DNA of 64,000 nt from JAAFIP01 sp031367325 (GCA_031367325.1 JANLPQ010000025.1:1-64000); one strand, 5' to 3'. Shown: positions 27,619 to 35,464, counted from the stretch's first letter. Made by a program: numbers and translations. The notes: a model not told the origin generated them from the sequence alone.

Positions 27619-27685
27619 GGCTTCTAGGCCGTAGAACCTGCTCAAGCAGCTATTGAATTCATAGTATTATGATGATTGCCTCAAT
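27591..27685. repeat. 95-bp direct repeat, left copy (includes tolC 3' end)
   Basis: Matches 28442-28536 base for base with about five substitutions and no gaps. Contains the last nine tolC codons, the stop, and a minus-oriented dispersed repeat. The pair brackets the toxin-antitoxin genes. Confidence 0.9.
27631..27660 (-). repeat. Dispersed short repeat
   Basis: Inside the left 95-bp repeat; the distal part reads GTAGAACCTGC. Confidence 0.85.
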
Positions 27686-27777
27686 TAACAATCTGCGCCG
27701 CTGCACGTTGGCGGAAAGAGCCCACATTGCGTTTTCCCTCTAAAATTAAGCCATCATATAGCTAAGGAGTCCACACC

Positions 27778-28032
27778 ATGAATGCTGTTGTGATTGAACA
27801 TGTGCCGTTGGCTGATCTGCCGCTGGCATGGCGCAATAAGCTGCAACTGGCAGCATCTGCCCAAGTGCGCGTGCGCATTGAAGAAGAGGACGCGCAAGAT
27901 GTGCCATTTGAGACCAGCGATCCAGCTTTTGGTATCTGGCGTGACAGGCAAGATATGACGGACGTACAAGCTTACGTGCGCAACCTGCGCGAACCACGCT
28001 ACGGGCGAGATGGAACGCGAAACATCCCATGA
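27778..28032 (+). CDS. Antitoxin of a VapBC-like pair
   Basis: An 84-residue protein. The N-terminal VVIEHVPLADLPLAWRNKL and a central acidic RIEEEDAQD precede a C-terminal tail rich in Arg/Tyr, as expected for a DNA-binding, toxin-wrapping antitoxin. The exact family is not recognised; the call rests on size and on coupling to the PIN toxin. AAGGAG 9 bases before the ATG; its stop overlaps the toxin start (ATGA). Confidence 0.75.
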   Translation: MNAVVIEHVPLADLPLAWRNKLQLAASAQVRVRIEEEDAQDVPFETSDPAFGIWRDRQDMTDVQAYVRNLREPRYGRDGTRNIP

Positions 28033-28412
28033 GCGTACTCGTTGATACAGACGTACTGATCTGGCATCTGCGAGGGTACCCTCAAGCTACCAAGCGGCTG
28101 AACCAACTGCCCGCCTTGATTCTTTCTTATGTGAGCTACTTTGAAATTGTGCAAGGCATGCGCAATAAAACCGAGCTACAGGCGGTCAAGAAGATGCTAA
28201 CCCAGCGCCAAGCGCAGCTGCTACCTATTACGCCCGGTATCACCACACATGCTGCCACCCTGCTTGAAGCCCTCGCCTTGAGCCACGGCTTAGGTATGGG
28301 TGACGCATTAATCGCAGCGACAGCCTTAGAGCATGGACATGCCGTGATGACAGCCAATGTCAAACATTTTGGCGCTGTACAAGGTTTGCAACTGGAAGAG
28401 TTTGTGATTTAA
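28029..28412 (+). CDS. vapC: VapC-like PIN-domain toxin
   Basis: A 127-residue PIN ribonuclease. Metal-binding acidic residues are visible: D7 and D9 in VLVDTDVLIW, E39 in YFEIVQG, D95-region MGDALIAATA; the late motif reads MTANVKHF in place of the common TRNxxDF. It would cleave RNA when freed from its antitoxin. Follows the antitoxin with a 4-base overlap and ends just before the right 95-bp repeat, so the module is self-contained. Confidence 0.88.
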   Translation: MSVLVDTDVLIWHLRGYPQATKRLNQLPALILSYVSYFEIVQGMRNKTELQAVKKMLTQRQAQLLPITPGITTHAATLLEALALSHGLGMGDALIAATALEHGHAVMTANVKHFGAVQGLQLEEFVI

Positions 28413-28441
28413 GTAGTCTCGATTCTTCCGGTAGAGCTTAC

Positions 28442-28536
28442 GCAAGTGAACAATTTATTAGTCAAATAAGGCTTCCAGGCCGTAGAACCTGCTCAAGCAG
28501 CTATTGAATTCATAGTATGGTGATGATTGCCTCAAT
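28442..28536. repeat. 95-bp direct repeat, right copy (diverged tolC 3' end)
   Basis: Encodes, in the tolC frame, TQVNNLLVK then stop, against VQVNNLLAK at the true tolC end; a few upstream codons (VEL) also resemble tolC. It is thus a remnant of a diverged tolC, not a fresh duplication. The tracrRNA terminator lies 40 bases to the right. Confidence 0.85.
28481..28511 (-). repeat. Dispersed short repeat
   Basis: Copy inside the right 95-bp repeat. Confidence 0.85.
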
Positions 28537-28569
28537 CATCTAGAACATCAATTTCAATTAGCTACCACT

Positions 28570-28660
28570 ACAAAGACGAAAGGCCGCATGTAGCGGCCTT
28601 TCCATTTGGTGCATCTTTCAGCTTGTTAGCGTTCAGAGCTCATATCCCAATCGATAAGTG
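28570..28660 (-). ncRNA. tracrRNA of the type II-C CRISPR system
   Basis: Minus-strand RNA of about 90 nt. The anti-repeat at 28633-28654 matches 22 consecutive bases of the array repeat. Just after it, AACGCTAACAAGC gives the lower stem with the repeat's 5' GTT across an internal bulge. Next, CTGAAAGATGCACC resembles the nexus of known II-C tracrRNAs such as that of Neisseria. It ends in a perfect 10-bp hairpin (GAAAGGCCGC / GCGGCCTTTC, 28578-28602) followed by GTCTTT as terminator. Promoter at 28666-28695. It should pair with crRNA for RNase III processing and Cas9 loading. Confidence 0.85.
28578..28602 (-). terminator. tracrRNA terminal hairpin
   Basis: Perfect 10-bp stem with loop TACAT, then GTCTTTG on the minus strand. 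It is also the 3' structural hairpin of the tracrRNA. Confidence 0.75.
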
Positions 28661-28661
28661 C

Positions 28662-28695
28662 TTGAAATATAACCCATATCAGGTTACAACAGCAA
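28662..28695. promoter_or_regulatory. Overlapping divergent promoters for tracrRNA (-) and cas9 (+)
   Basis: Minus: -35 TTGCTG (28695-28690), 18-base spacer, -10 TATATT (28671-28666), predicted start near 28659. Plus: -35 TTGAAA (28662-28667), 17-base spacer, -10 TACAAC (28685-28690), predicted start near 28697. The two share the same 34 bases, so polymerase binding at one should exclude the other. Read directly from sequence; not tested. Confidence 0.55.
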
Positions 28696-28731
28696 CAGTT
28701 ATTTAACATTTTGAACCTAGATGGATACTTT

Positions 28732-31700
28732 ATGCCGCAAAACATGCGCTACCGCTTAGCCCTAGACCTTGGTACAACTTCATTGGGCTGGGCAATGATT
28801 CGCTTGAGCCAAACCAATGAGCCTTGCGCAGTCATTAAAGCTGGCGTGCGAATATTCTCTGATGGACGCAACCCAAAAGACGGCTCTTCACTTGCCGTCA
28901 CACGCAGGGAAGCTCGGGCTATGCGGCGCAGGCGTGACCGCCTACTCAAGCGCAAAGCGCGCATGATGCACACGCTGGTTGAGCACGGCTTCTTCCCTGC
29001 AGATGCAACAAAGCGCAAAGAGCTAGAAACCATAAACCCCTATACGCTGCGCGCCAAAGGCCTTGATGAAGCACTAAAACCTGAGGAATTTGCACGAGCG
29101 CTTTTTCACATCAATCAGCGGCGTGGCTTTAAAAGTAACCGTAAAACCGACAAAAAAGACAACGACAGTGGCGCGTTGAAAACAGCCATTAACAAGCTGC
29201 GAGACATGCTAAAAGATACTGGCTGCCGCACCGTTGGCGAATGGCTTAACAAGCGGGATGAAGCAGGCGAGACGGTGCGTGCGCGCTATCGACAAAATAA
29301 AGTTGTTAAAGATGACGGCAAAACCCGCATCGACAAAAGCTATGACCTGTACGTTGATCGCGCCATGATTGAGGCAGAGTTTGATGCGCTGTGGGCTAAG
29401 CAAACTGCGCTGAATCCCGACCTGTTCAATGAAACCGCACGCTTTGAGCTGAAAGACTGCTTGCTTCACCAGCGGCCACTTAAGCCTGTGAAACCGGGGC
29501 GCTGTACGCTGCTGCCCGAAGAAGAACGCGCACCACTAGCCCTGCCCAGCACCCAACGCTTTCGCATTTACCAAGAGGTCAACAATCTGCGCATTTTGCG
29601 TGAAGGTTTGAAAGAAGAGCCACTGACCTTACAGCAGCGCAACGAGCTGGTAAAAGCGCTTGACCAAAATAGTAAATGCACTTTTACTCAAATTAAAAAA
29701 ATGCTGGCCTTAGGCGGCGCGGTGCAATTTAACTTTGAAGACCCTAAGCGCCAAGAATTTAAAGGCAATGTTACCAACGCCATATTGCGCAAAGCCGACC
29801 ACTTTGGTGAAACCTGGTTGGATTTTGATGAAGCCAAGCAAGACGCCATCGTGCTGCAACTGGTCAAGGAAGAAAACGAAGCCAAGCTCATCGCTTGGCT
29901 TCAAGCCGAAACTGGCATAGACGAAAAACGCGCTGAAACTATAGCTAGCGTAGGTTTGCCCGAAGGCTACGGCTCGCTTAGCGCCAAAGCACTAGCGCGC
30001 ATACTGCCAGAGTTGCGCCGCGATGTAGTGACCTACGACAAAGCCGTGCTAGCCGCAGGCTTTGACCACCATAGCAACATCAGCCCCGCCGCCACTGGTG
30101 AAATATTATCTGAACTACCCTATTACGGCGAACCATTACAGCGCCATGTAGGCTTTGGCACCGGCAACCCGCAAGACACGCCAGAAAAACGCTTTGGCAA
30201 AATTGCCAACCCCACTGTGCATATTGGCTTAAACCAAGTGCGATTAGTGGTGAACGCACTTATCAAACGCTATGGCCACCCCAGCGAAGTGATTGTAGAA
30301 ATTGCACGAGACTTAAAACGTAGCAAAGACCAGCGTGATGAGGACGTGAAACGACAAGCTGACAACCAGCGCCGTAACAAGCGCCACCGCGCCGATGTAG
30401 CTGGCATCTTAAACATTAGCGAAGAACGCGTAAAAACCGCTCATCTGCAAAAGATGGTGCTGTGGGAAGAACTGAGCTTTGACCCGGCGCATCGCCGCTG
30501 CCCCTACTCGGGCGTACAAATTAGCGCTGCCATGTTGCTAAGCGACGAAGTAGAGATTGAACACATACTGCCCTTCTCACAAACATTAGACGACAGCCTG
30601 AACAACAAAACCATAGCTATGCGCCAAGCCAACCGCGTGAAAGGCAACAATACGCCGTGGGATGCTTTTGGCAAGCAAAGCCAAGCAGGGTTTGACTACC
30701 AAGCCATCTTGCAGCGCGCAGAACTGATGCCACGGCAAAAGCGCAGCCGCTTCGCCGAAGACGGTATGGCACGCTGGCTGAAAGACGACAAAGGCTTTTT
30801 ACCCCGCGCTTTGAACGACACCAAGCACTTGAGTAAAGTGGCGCGCGAGTATGTAAGCCTCATTTGCCCGCAAAACACCCGCGTCATACCTGGGCAAATG
30901 ACCGCTATGCTGCGCGCCAAGTTTGGCCTGAACGATGTACTCAGCCTAACAGGCGAGAAAAACCGCAACGACCACCGCCACCACGCAGTAGACGCCTGCG
31001 TAATAGGCGTTACCGACCAAGGCCTGCTACAGCGCTTTGCAACTGCAAGCGCCAGCACTCGGGAGAAGCAACTTAACAGGCTGGTGGAGAAAATGCCATT
31101 ACCGTGGGATACATACCGCGAACATGTTCGACTCGCTATCGCGCGCATTTGGATTAGCCATAAGCCAGACCATGGGTACGAAGGGACAATAATGGAAGCA
31201 ACCGCTTATGGCCTAGCCAAAGATGGAAGCATCAAGCAAAAAATGAAGGCCGATGGCAGCGCCAGAGACCGTGAAATTAAAGACGTGATTCGCCTTAGCG
31301 AACCGAGTCAGCCACTGCGACATGGTGTGGACTGCAATGGAATTCCACTGCCGTATATTGCTTTTAAGGGCGGCAGCAATTACTGTATCGAAATCGTACG
31401 TAACGAAAAGGGAAAGTGGGCGGGAGAAGTAATTTCCACTTTTGATGCATATCAAGTCGTGCGATTAAACGGCTTGGCACGATTGACGCATCCGACTTTG
31501 GGTCAAAGCGGTAAACCACTGGTGATGCGTTTGATAAAAGATGATATTGTGCGATTAACAGTTGACGACGGAAGCCAACGGACACTACGCCTTTGCACGT
31601 TGAATCAAGCAGGGCAAATGGCACTCGCAGATACAAACGAAGCCAATGTCGCCGATAGAGCTGTAGACAAGAAACGGGACGGTGTAATCATCCGCAAAAA

Positions 31701-31809
31701 GGAACTCGATTACATCTTTAAAAATGCTGGCCCCCTGCAAAGTATGAAAGCTCGCCGCGTCACCATCTCCCCTATCGGCGAACTCCGCGACCCAGGATTC
31801 AAGGATTAG
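28732..31809 (+). CDS. cas9: Type II-C CRISPR nuclease Cas9
   Basis: About 1025 residues, the compact size of II-C Cas9. RuvC-I has D12 in LALDLGTTSLGW; the Arg-rich bridge helix RREARAMRRRRDRLLKRKAR follows; RuvC-II has E523 in VIVEIARDL; the HNH domain has H611 in EIEHILPFSQ with the asparagine-rich DDSLNNKT; RuvC-III has H750-H751-A-V-D754. All catalytic residues are present, so dsDNA cleavage guided by crRNA:tracrRNA is expected. ATG at 28732 (MPQNMRYRLA) is preferred; a TTG at 28711 and an ATG at 28744 are alternatives. First gene of cas9-cas1-cas2. No cas4 or csn2 is present. Confidence 0.97.
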   Translation: MPQNMRYRLALDLGTTSLGWAMIRLSQTNEPCAVIKAGVRIFSDGRNPKDGSSLAVTRREARAMRRRRDRLLKRKARMMHTLVEHGFFPADATKRKELETINPYTLRAKGLDEALKPEEFARALFHINQRRGFKSNRKTDKKDNDSGALKTAINKLRDMLKDTGCRTVGEWLNKRDEAGETVRARYRQNKVVKDDGKTRIDKSYDLYVDRAMIEAEFDALWAKQTALNPDLFNETARFELKDCLLHQRPLKPVKPGRCTLLPEEERAPLALPSTQRFRIYQEVNNLRILREGLKEEPLTLQQRNELVKALDQNSKCTFTQIKKMLALGGAVQFNFEDPKRQEFKGNVTNAILRKADHFGETWLDFDEAKQDAIVLQLVKEENEAKLIAWLQAETGIDEKRAETIASVGLPEGYGSLSAKALARILPELRRDVVTYDKAVLAAGFDHHSNISPAATGEILSELPYYGEPLQRHVGFGTGNPQDTPEKRFGKIANPTVHIGLNQVRLVVNALIKRYGHPSEVIVEIARDLKRSKDQRDEDVKRQADNQRRNKRHRADVAGILNISEERVKTAHLQKMVLWEELSFDPAHRRCPYSGVQISAAMLLSDEVEIEHILPFSQTLDDSLNNKTIAMRQANRVKGNNTPWDAFGKQSQAGFDYQAILQRAELMPRQKRSRFAEDGMARWLKDDKGFLPRALNDTKHLSKVAREYVSLICPQNTRVIPGQMTAMLRAKFGLNDVLSLTGEKNRNDHRHHAVDACVIGVTDQGLLQRFATASASTREKQLNRLVEKMPLPWDTYREHVRLAIARIWISHKPDHGYEGTIMEATAYGLAKDGSIKQKMKADGSARDREIKDVIRLSEPSQPLRHGVDCNGIPLPYIAFKGGSNYCIEIVRNEKGKWAGEVISTFDAYQVVRLNGLARLTHPTLGQSGKPLVMRLIKDDIVRLTVDDGSQRTLRLCTLNQAGQMALADTNEANVADRAVDKKRDGVIIRKKELDYIFKNAGPLQSMKARRVTISPIGELRDPGFKD

Positions 31810-31814
31810 CCCAA

Positions 31815-32744
31815 ATGATTGGCCGCATAGTCGAAGTGGCCGATGATCGGCGGCACCTGTTTATGCACCGTGGCTTTATGGTGGTGCAAGACACAGAAGG
31901 CGAGCGCAAAGAGCTAGGCCAAGTGCCGTTGGACGACATAGCTGCCGTCATAGCCAACGCGCACGGCCTGAGCTACACCAACAACCTGCTGGTAGCGCTA
32001 GCCGAACGCGGCGCACCGTTTGTACTGTGCGCAGCAAACCACAACGCCGTGGGCATGCTGCTACCGATTGAAGGCAACTTTGAACAAGCCAAACGCATTG
32101 AAATGCAAATAGCAGCCAGCCAGCCCACCCACAAGCGCCTGTGGGCCACTGTGGTGCGGTCAAAGCTAGAGCAGCAAGGCGCAGCGCTTGAAGCCACAGG
32201 CGCGCCGTCTGCACCCCTCACCGCTTTAGCTGCCAAAGTAAAAAGTGGCGACCCTGAAAATCTTGAAGCGCAGGGCGCACGCAGGTACTGGCAGCTATTG
32301 TTTGGCACTGAGTTTAGACGAGACCAAAACGGCGGTGGCACCAACGGCTTGTTGAACTATGGCTACACCGTGCTGCGCGCCACCACGGCCCGCGCCGTGG
32401 TGGCCGCAGGCCTGCACCCCAGCATTGGCCTGCACCACAGCAACGATGGCAACGCTATGCGGCTGGTAGATGATGTGATGGAGCCGTTTCGCCCCATGAT
32501 TGACCTGAAGGTGTGGCAACTGCTGCGCATCGGCGAAAAAGAAGTTAACCCCGACACCAAGCGCGCTCTGGTGCGCACCATGTACGACGACATGCAAACC
32601 ATGACGGGTGCTACCCCTGTGATGGTGTGCGTGCAAAAGCTGTGCACGTCGCTGGCGCAGGTGTATGTGGGTGAGCGCGACAAGCTAGACCTGCCCTTGC
32701 CTGGTCTGCCACTAGGGCTGGCAGCGGCGCTAGACGACGAATAA
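31815..32744 (+). CDS. cas1: CRISPR integrase Cas1
   Basis: A 309-residue type II Cas1. The N-terminal beta domain is followed by the helical catalytic domain with EAQGARRYW (metal-binding Glu), GLHHSNDGNAMRLVDDVMEP (His and acidic residues) and a DLKVW segment. With Cas2 it inserts new spacers at the array end. Starts 5 bases after cas9, so co-transcribed. Confidence 0.96.
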   Translation: MIGRIVEVADDRRHLFMHRGFMVVQDTEGERKELGQVPLDDIAAVIANAHGLSYTNNLLVALAERGAPFVLCAANHNAVGMLLPIEGNFEQAKRIEMQIAASQPTHKRLWATVVRSKLEQQGAALEATGAPSAPLTALAAKVKSGDPENLEAQGARRYWQLLFGTEFRRDQNGGGTNGLLNYGYTVLRATTARAVVAAGLHPSIGLHHSNDGNAMRLVDDVMEPFRPMIDLKVWQLLRIGEKEVNPDTKRALVRTMYDDMQTMTGATPVMVCVQKLCTSLAQVYVGERDKLDLPLPGLPLGLAAALDDE

Positions 32745-32761
32745 AACATGGGCACACTGCT

Positions 32762-33088
32762 ATGCTATCAGGGTACCGACTGATGTGGATCGTAGTGATG
32801 TTTGACCTGCCCGTGGTGGAAAGGACTGAGCGCAAGGCTGCCACCGAATTTCGCAACGGACTGCTAGACGCTGGCTTTGAAATGAGCCAATTTAGCGTCT
32901 ATATGCGGTTTTGCACTAGCCAAGCGCAAGTAGACACGCTGTGCAAACGGGTTGAATCAGGCCTGCCCAAGGGTGGTAAAGTTAATGTGCTGCAATTTAC
33001 TGATAAACAGTACGAGCGCATCATTTCTTTCCACGGGCAAGCCAAACAGCCTAAGAATAAATCTCCAGACCAATTCGATTTGTTCTAG
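32762..33088 (+). CDS. cas2: CRISPR adaptation protein Cas2
   Basis: A 108-residue ferredoxin-fold protein. MWIVVMFDLPVVERTER is the standard first strand with its Asp; SQFSVYMRFC and VNVLQFTDKQYERI follow. It bridges Cas1 dimers in the spacer integration complex. ATG at 32762 adds seven residues before the conserved MWIVVMFD; ATG at 32783 is an alternative. The C-terminus is Lys/Asp-rich. Confidence 0.95.
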   Translation: MLSGYRLMWIVVMFDLPVVERTERKAATEFRNGLLDAGFEMSQFSVYMRFCTSQAQVDTLCKRVESGLPKGGKVNVLQFTDKQYERIISFHGQAKQPKNKSPDQFDLF

Positions 33089-33156
33089 TCACTCATGAAT
33101 TTCTTAAACTTAAACTGCGATAAATCCTATATGAATCAAGGAGTTACCGCAGCCCT
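33089..33156. other. A/T-rich spacer between cas2 and the array
   Basis: 68 bases, A/T-rich on its left half, ending GTTACCGCAGCCCT against the first repeat. If the array is transcribed on the minus strand, this is the trailer side; if not, it is the leader. No clear promoter was read on the plus strand. Confidence 0.5.
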
Positions 33157-33654
33157 AGTTTAGTCGATTGGGATATGAGCTCTGACCGGAACTAGACCTC
33201 TAGCGAACAAACCACCAAACGGAGTTTAGTCGATTGGGATATGAGCTCTGACCGGAACAAGGGTGGCAGCGGCTCGCAGGGGGTGCGCAGTTTAGTCGAT
33301 TGGGATATGAGCTCTGACCGGAACTCACTGTTGACAGTTATGTCACTGCATACAAGTTTAGTCGATTGGGATATGAGCTCTGACCGGAACACACGTCTAC
33401 TTCGGTAGGTGCATCGTTGCAGTTTAGTCGATTGGGATATGAGCTCTGACCGGAACTCACAGTTTGCAGTTATGTCAACAACTATTAGTTTAGTCGATTG
33501 GGATATGAGCTCTGACCGGAACTGGCCGCCACTGGTGCGCCGTGCTCGGTGCAGTTTAGTCGATTGGGATATGAGCTCTGACCGGAACCACTGACACCAA
33601 AGGCTTAAAATGATCTACAGTTTAGTCGATTGGGATATGAGCTCTGACCGGAAG
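33157..33654 (-). CRISPR. Type II-C CRISPR array, 8 repeats and 7 spacers
   Basis: Repeats of 36 bp start at 33157, 33223, 33289, 33355, 33421, 33487, 33553 and 33619; every spacer is exactly 30 bp. On the minus strand the repeat begins GTTCCGGTCAGAGCTC and ends CGACTAAACT. Seven repeats are identical; the eighth differs only in its outermost base (33654, G for C), where it joins a hairpin. The strand is inferred from the minus-strand tracrRNA, whose anti-repeat pairs with this orientation. The TAAACT end of each repeat resembles the -10 boxes carried by repeats in Neisseria and Campylobacter II-C arrays. Spacers 3 (33325-33354) and 5 (33457-33486) are related in sequence. Confidence 0.97.
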
Positions 33655-33697
33655 CCTGTGAGGTATGGGCGTGAGTACACGCCCATACCTCACAGGC
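33654..33697. repeat. Perfect 20-bp-arm hairpin abutting the last CRISPR repeat
   Basis: Arms 33654-33673 and 33678-33697 are exact reverse complements, with an AGTA loop. The left arm starts at the very last base of the final repeat, and accounts for that repeat's only substitution. Possible roles: barrier to read-through, array boundary or integration anchor. Confidence 0.9.
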
Positions 33698-33698
33698 C

Positions 33699-33722
33699 AG
33701 CGCCCAAGGCGCTTGTTTGTCA
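33699..33722 (+). terminator. Small hairpin after array
   Basis: AGCGCC-CAA-GGCGCT followed by TGTTTGTC: a short GC stem with a T-rich tail on the plus strand, which could end read-through from the cas operon. Confidence 0.5.
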
Positions 33723-33762
33723 AGATTTAACTCACCCGCCATACACTGTGATCACTACGTTT

Positions 33763-33795
33763 TTAATAGCTGCTTGAGCAGGTTTTACTTGAGCT
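33763..33795 (+). repeat. Dispersed short repeat
   Basis: Between the array and the sbtA-like gene; ends TTACTTGAGCT. Confidence 0.85.
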
Positions 33796-33901
33796 ATTGG
33801 CCTAAAACACTTAAAAAATGAGCCTTCCAACCGATATTTAGAGCTCTTTGTCTTGAATTCCATGCAACTGGACCCGGTACAGCTCTGGCATGATGTGATA
33901 C

Positions 33902-35005
33902 ATGCTAGATATCGTCGTTCTCTTCTTTCTGCTGGGCCTATTCGCCCGCTTGGTCAAAAGCGACTTGGCGTTGCCTGGCGCGCTGTACGAGACTTTGTCG
34001 ATTTACTTGCTGCTGGCTATTGGCTTGAAGGGCGGGATCGAGCTGTCTAAGCAAAGCTTGCAAACGGTGCTGCCGCAGGTGCTGTGGTGCATTGGCATGG
34101 GGCTGGCGATACCTTGCCTGCTGTACCCGGTGCTGCGGCGTGCGGTGCGGCTGAATGGTTTTGACGCGGCCTCGGTGGCGGCGCATTATGGGTCGGTTAG
34201 CGTGGTGACGTTTGCGGTGGCTAGCGCGTATTTGGTGCAGCAGCAGGTGGCGTTTGAGGCGCATGCTGCGCTGTGGGTGGCGCTGCTGGAGGCACCGGGT
34301 ATTGTGGCGGGCATAGCGCTGGCGCGCTGGTCTGCGAGGCAGATGGGGCGGCCAGCGGCTGGGGCTGGGGCAACCACACCTGTCTACACATCTGCCTACG
34401 CATCTTCTAGTGCTAAATCTTCTACGCCTAATTCTGCAGCCACTTCTTCTGCAGCCACTTTTATTGCAGCCACTGCCAGCAACACCAGCAACACCAGCAA
34501 CATAAACAACACTGGCAGCACTTGGCAGGCGCTGGCACACGACGTGTTTTTAGGCAAGTCGGTGCTGCTGCTGGTGGGCGGCTTGGTGATAGGCACCACC
34601 ATGGGCGAGGCGGGCACTGCGCCTATTGCGCCGCTGTTTACCGTGCTGTTTAAGGGCGTGCTGGCGGTGTTTTTGCTAGAGCTGGGCCTGGTAGCGGGCG
34701 CACGGCTGGGCGAGCTGCGGCGCTACGGTGTGGGCTTGATTGCTTTTGCCGTGCTGGCGCCACTAGCACTGGCGGTAGTAGGCGCACTGGGCGGCAAGCT
34801 GCTGGGCCTTAGCACCGGCGGCGTCGCCATCATGGCTACGCTGGCGGCCAGTGCCAGCTACATTGCTGCGCCTACCGCCATGCGTATTGCCGTGCCGCAG
34901 GCTAATGCGGCGTTGTCGATTACAGCGGCGCTGGGCATTACGTTTCCGTTTAACGTGATTGTGGGCATACCGCTTTACCTCAAGCTGGCGCAGGCTCTGG
35001 CATAA
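33902..35005 (+). CDS. SbtA-type sodium-dependent bicarbonate transporter
   Basis: A 367-residue inner membrane protein with about ten hydrophobic helices in two halves. LLLAIGLKGGIELS, AAHYGSVSVVTFAVA and ATLAASASYIAAPTAMRIA are signatures of the SbtA (DUF897) family, which imports bicarbonate with sodium. The central cytoplasmic loop (about residues 160-205) has a Ser/Thr/Ala/Asn-rich low-complexity insert with NTSNTSN repeats. A PII-like gene follows, the usual SbtB partner. No carboxysome or RuBisCO gene is in the window, so the bicarbonate use is unknown. No strong ribosome site at the ATG. Confidence 0.85.
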   Translation: MLDIVVLFFLLGLFARLVKSDLALPGALYETLSIYLLLAIGLKGGIELSKQSLQTVLPQVLWCIGMGLAIPCLLYPVLRRAVRLNGFDAASVAAHYGSVSVVTFAVASAYLVQQQVAFEAHAALWVALLEAPGIVAGIALARWSARQMGRPAAGAGATTPVYTSAYASSSAKSSTPNSAATSSAATFIAATASNTSNTSNINNTGSTWQALAHDVFLGKSVLLLVGGLVIGTTMGEAGTAPIAPLFTVLFKGVLAVFLLELGLVAGARLGELRRYGVGLIAFAVLAPLALAVVGALGGKLLGLSTGGVAIMATLAASASYIAAPTAMRIAVPQANAALSITAALGITFPFNVIVGIPLYLKLAQALA

Positions 35006-35076
35006 ATAATCAAAAGTACAATTTCTGAGCTAACTTGTTTGAATTAAATTTTCAAAATCAGTACCCGAAACATTCC

Positions 35077-35379
35077 ATGACCACCCACCCCAAGAAACTT
35101 CTTGTCATCATCACCGAAGCGGCGATAGAAAAGCGGCTGATCAGCGATGCCAAGCGCCTGGGCGCGCAGGGCTACACCGTGTACGATGTGCGCGGCGGCA
35201 GCCAGCACGCCACGCACGAGGGCGCGTGGGAGGCCGACCGCATGATAGAAATCAAAATTATTTGCGACGCCTTGGTTGCCGACACCATTGCCCAGCATGT
35301 GATGGCACAGTATGCAGACCACTACGGGGTAAGTTTATTTTTTACCGATGTGCAGGTCGTTAGGCCGCAAAAGTTTTAA
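35077..35379 (+). CDS. PII-like regulator, SbtB type
   Basis: About 100 residues with a ferredoxin-like PII fold pattern: KKLLVIITEAAIEKRLISDA, then GAQGYTVYDVRGG, a T-loop region with Glu-Ala-Asp-Arg, and a C-terminal strand VSLFFTDVQVV. SbtB proteins bind adenine nucleotides and gate SbtA. ATG at 35077 (MTTHPKK) fits the family better than the TTG at 35035. Lies 71 bases after the transporter in the same direction. Confidence 0.82.
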   Translation: MTTHPKKLLVIITEAAIEKRLISDAKRLGAQGYTVYDVRGGSQHATHEGAWEADRMIEIKIICDALVADTIAQHVMAQYADHYGVSLFFTDVQVVRPQKF

Positions 35380-35464
35380 ACAACTTGTCTTGCTATTGCA
35401 TAGCCTCTACATCACCTTAGCTTCACACCAGCCAGGCCTGGCCCAGCCGCACCCCATTAGCAGT

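Noticed and set aside
28633..28731. tracrRNA on the plus strand, running into cas9
   Set aside because: The anti-repeat would also pair with plus-strand crRNA, but the nexus-like motif and terminator hairpin lie only on the minus-strand side.
33192..33594. ORFs across the CRISPR array
   Set aside because: Periodic translation of repeats and spacers; not genes.
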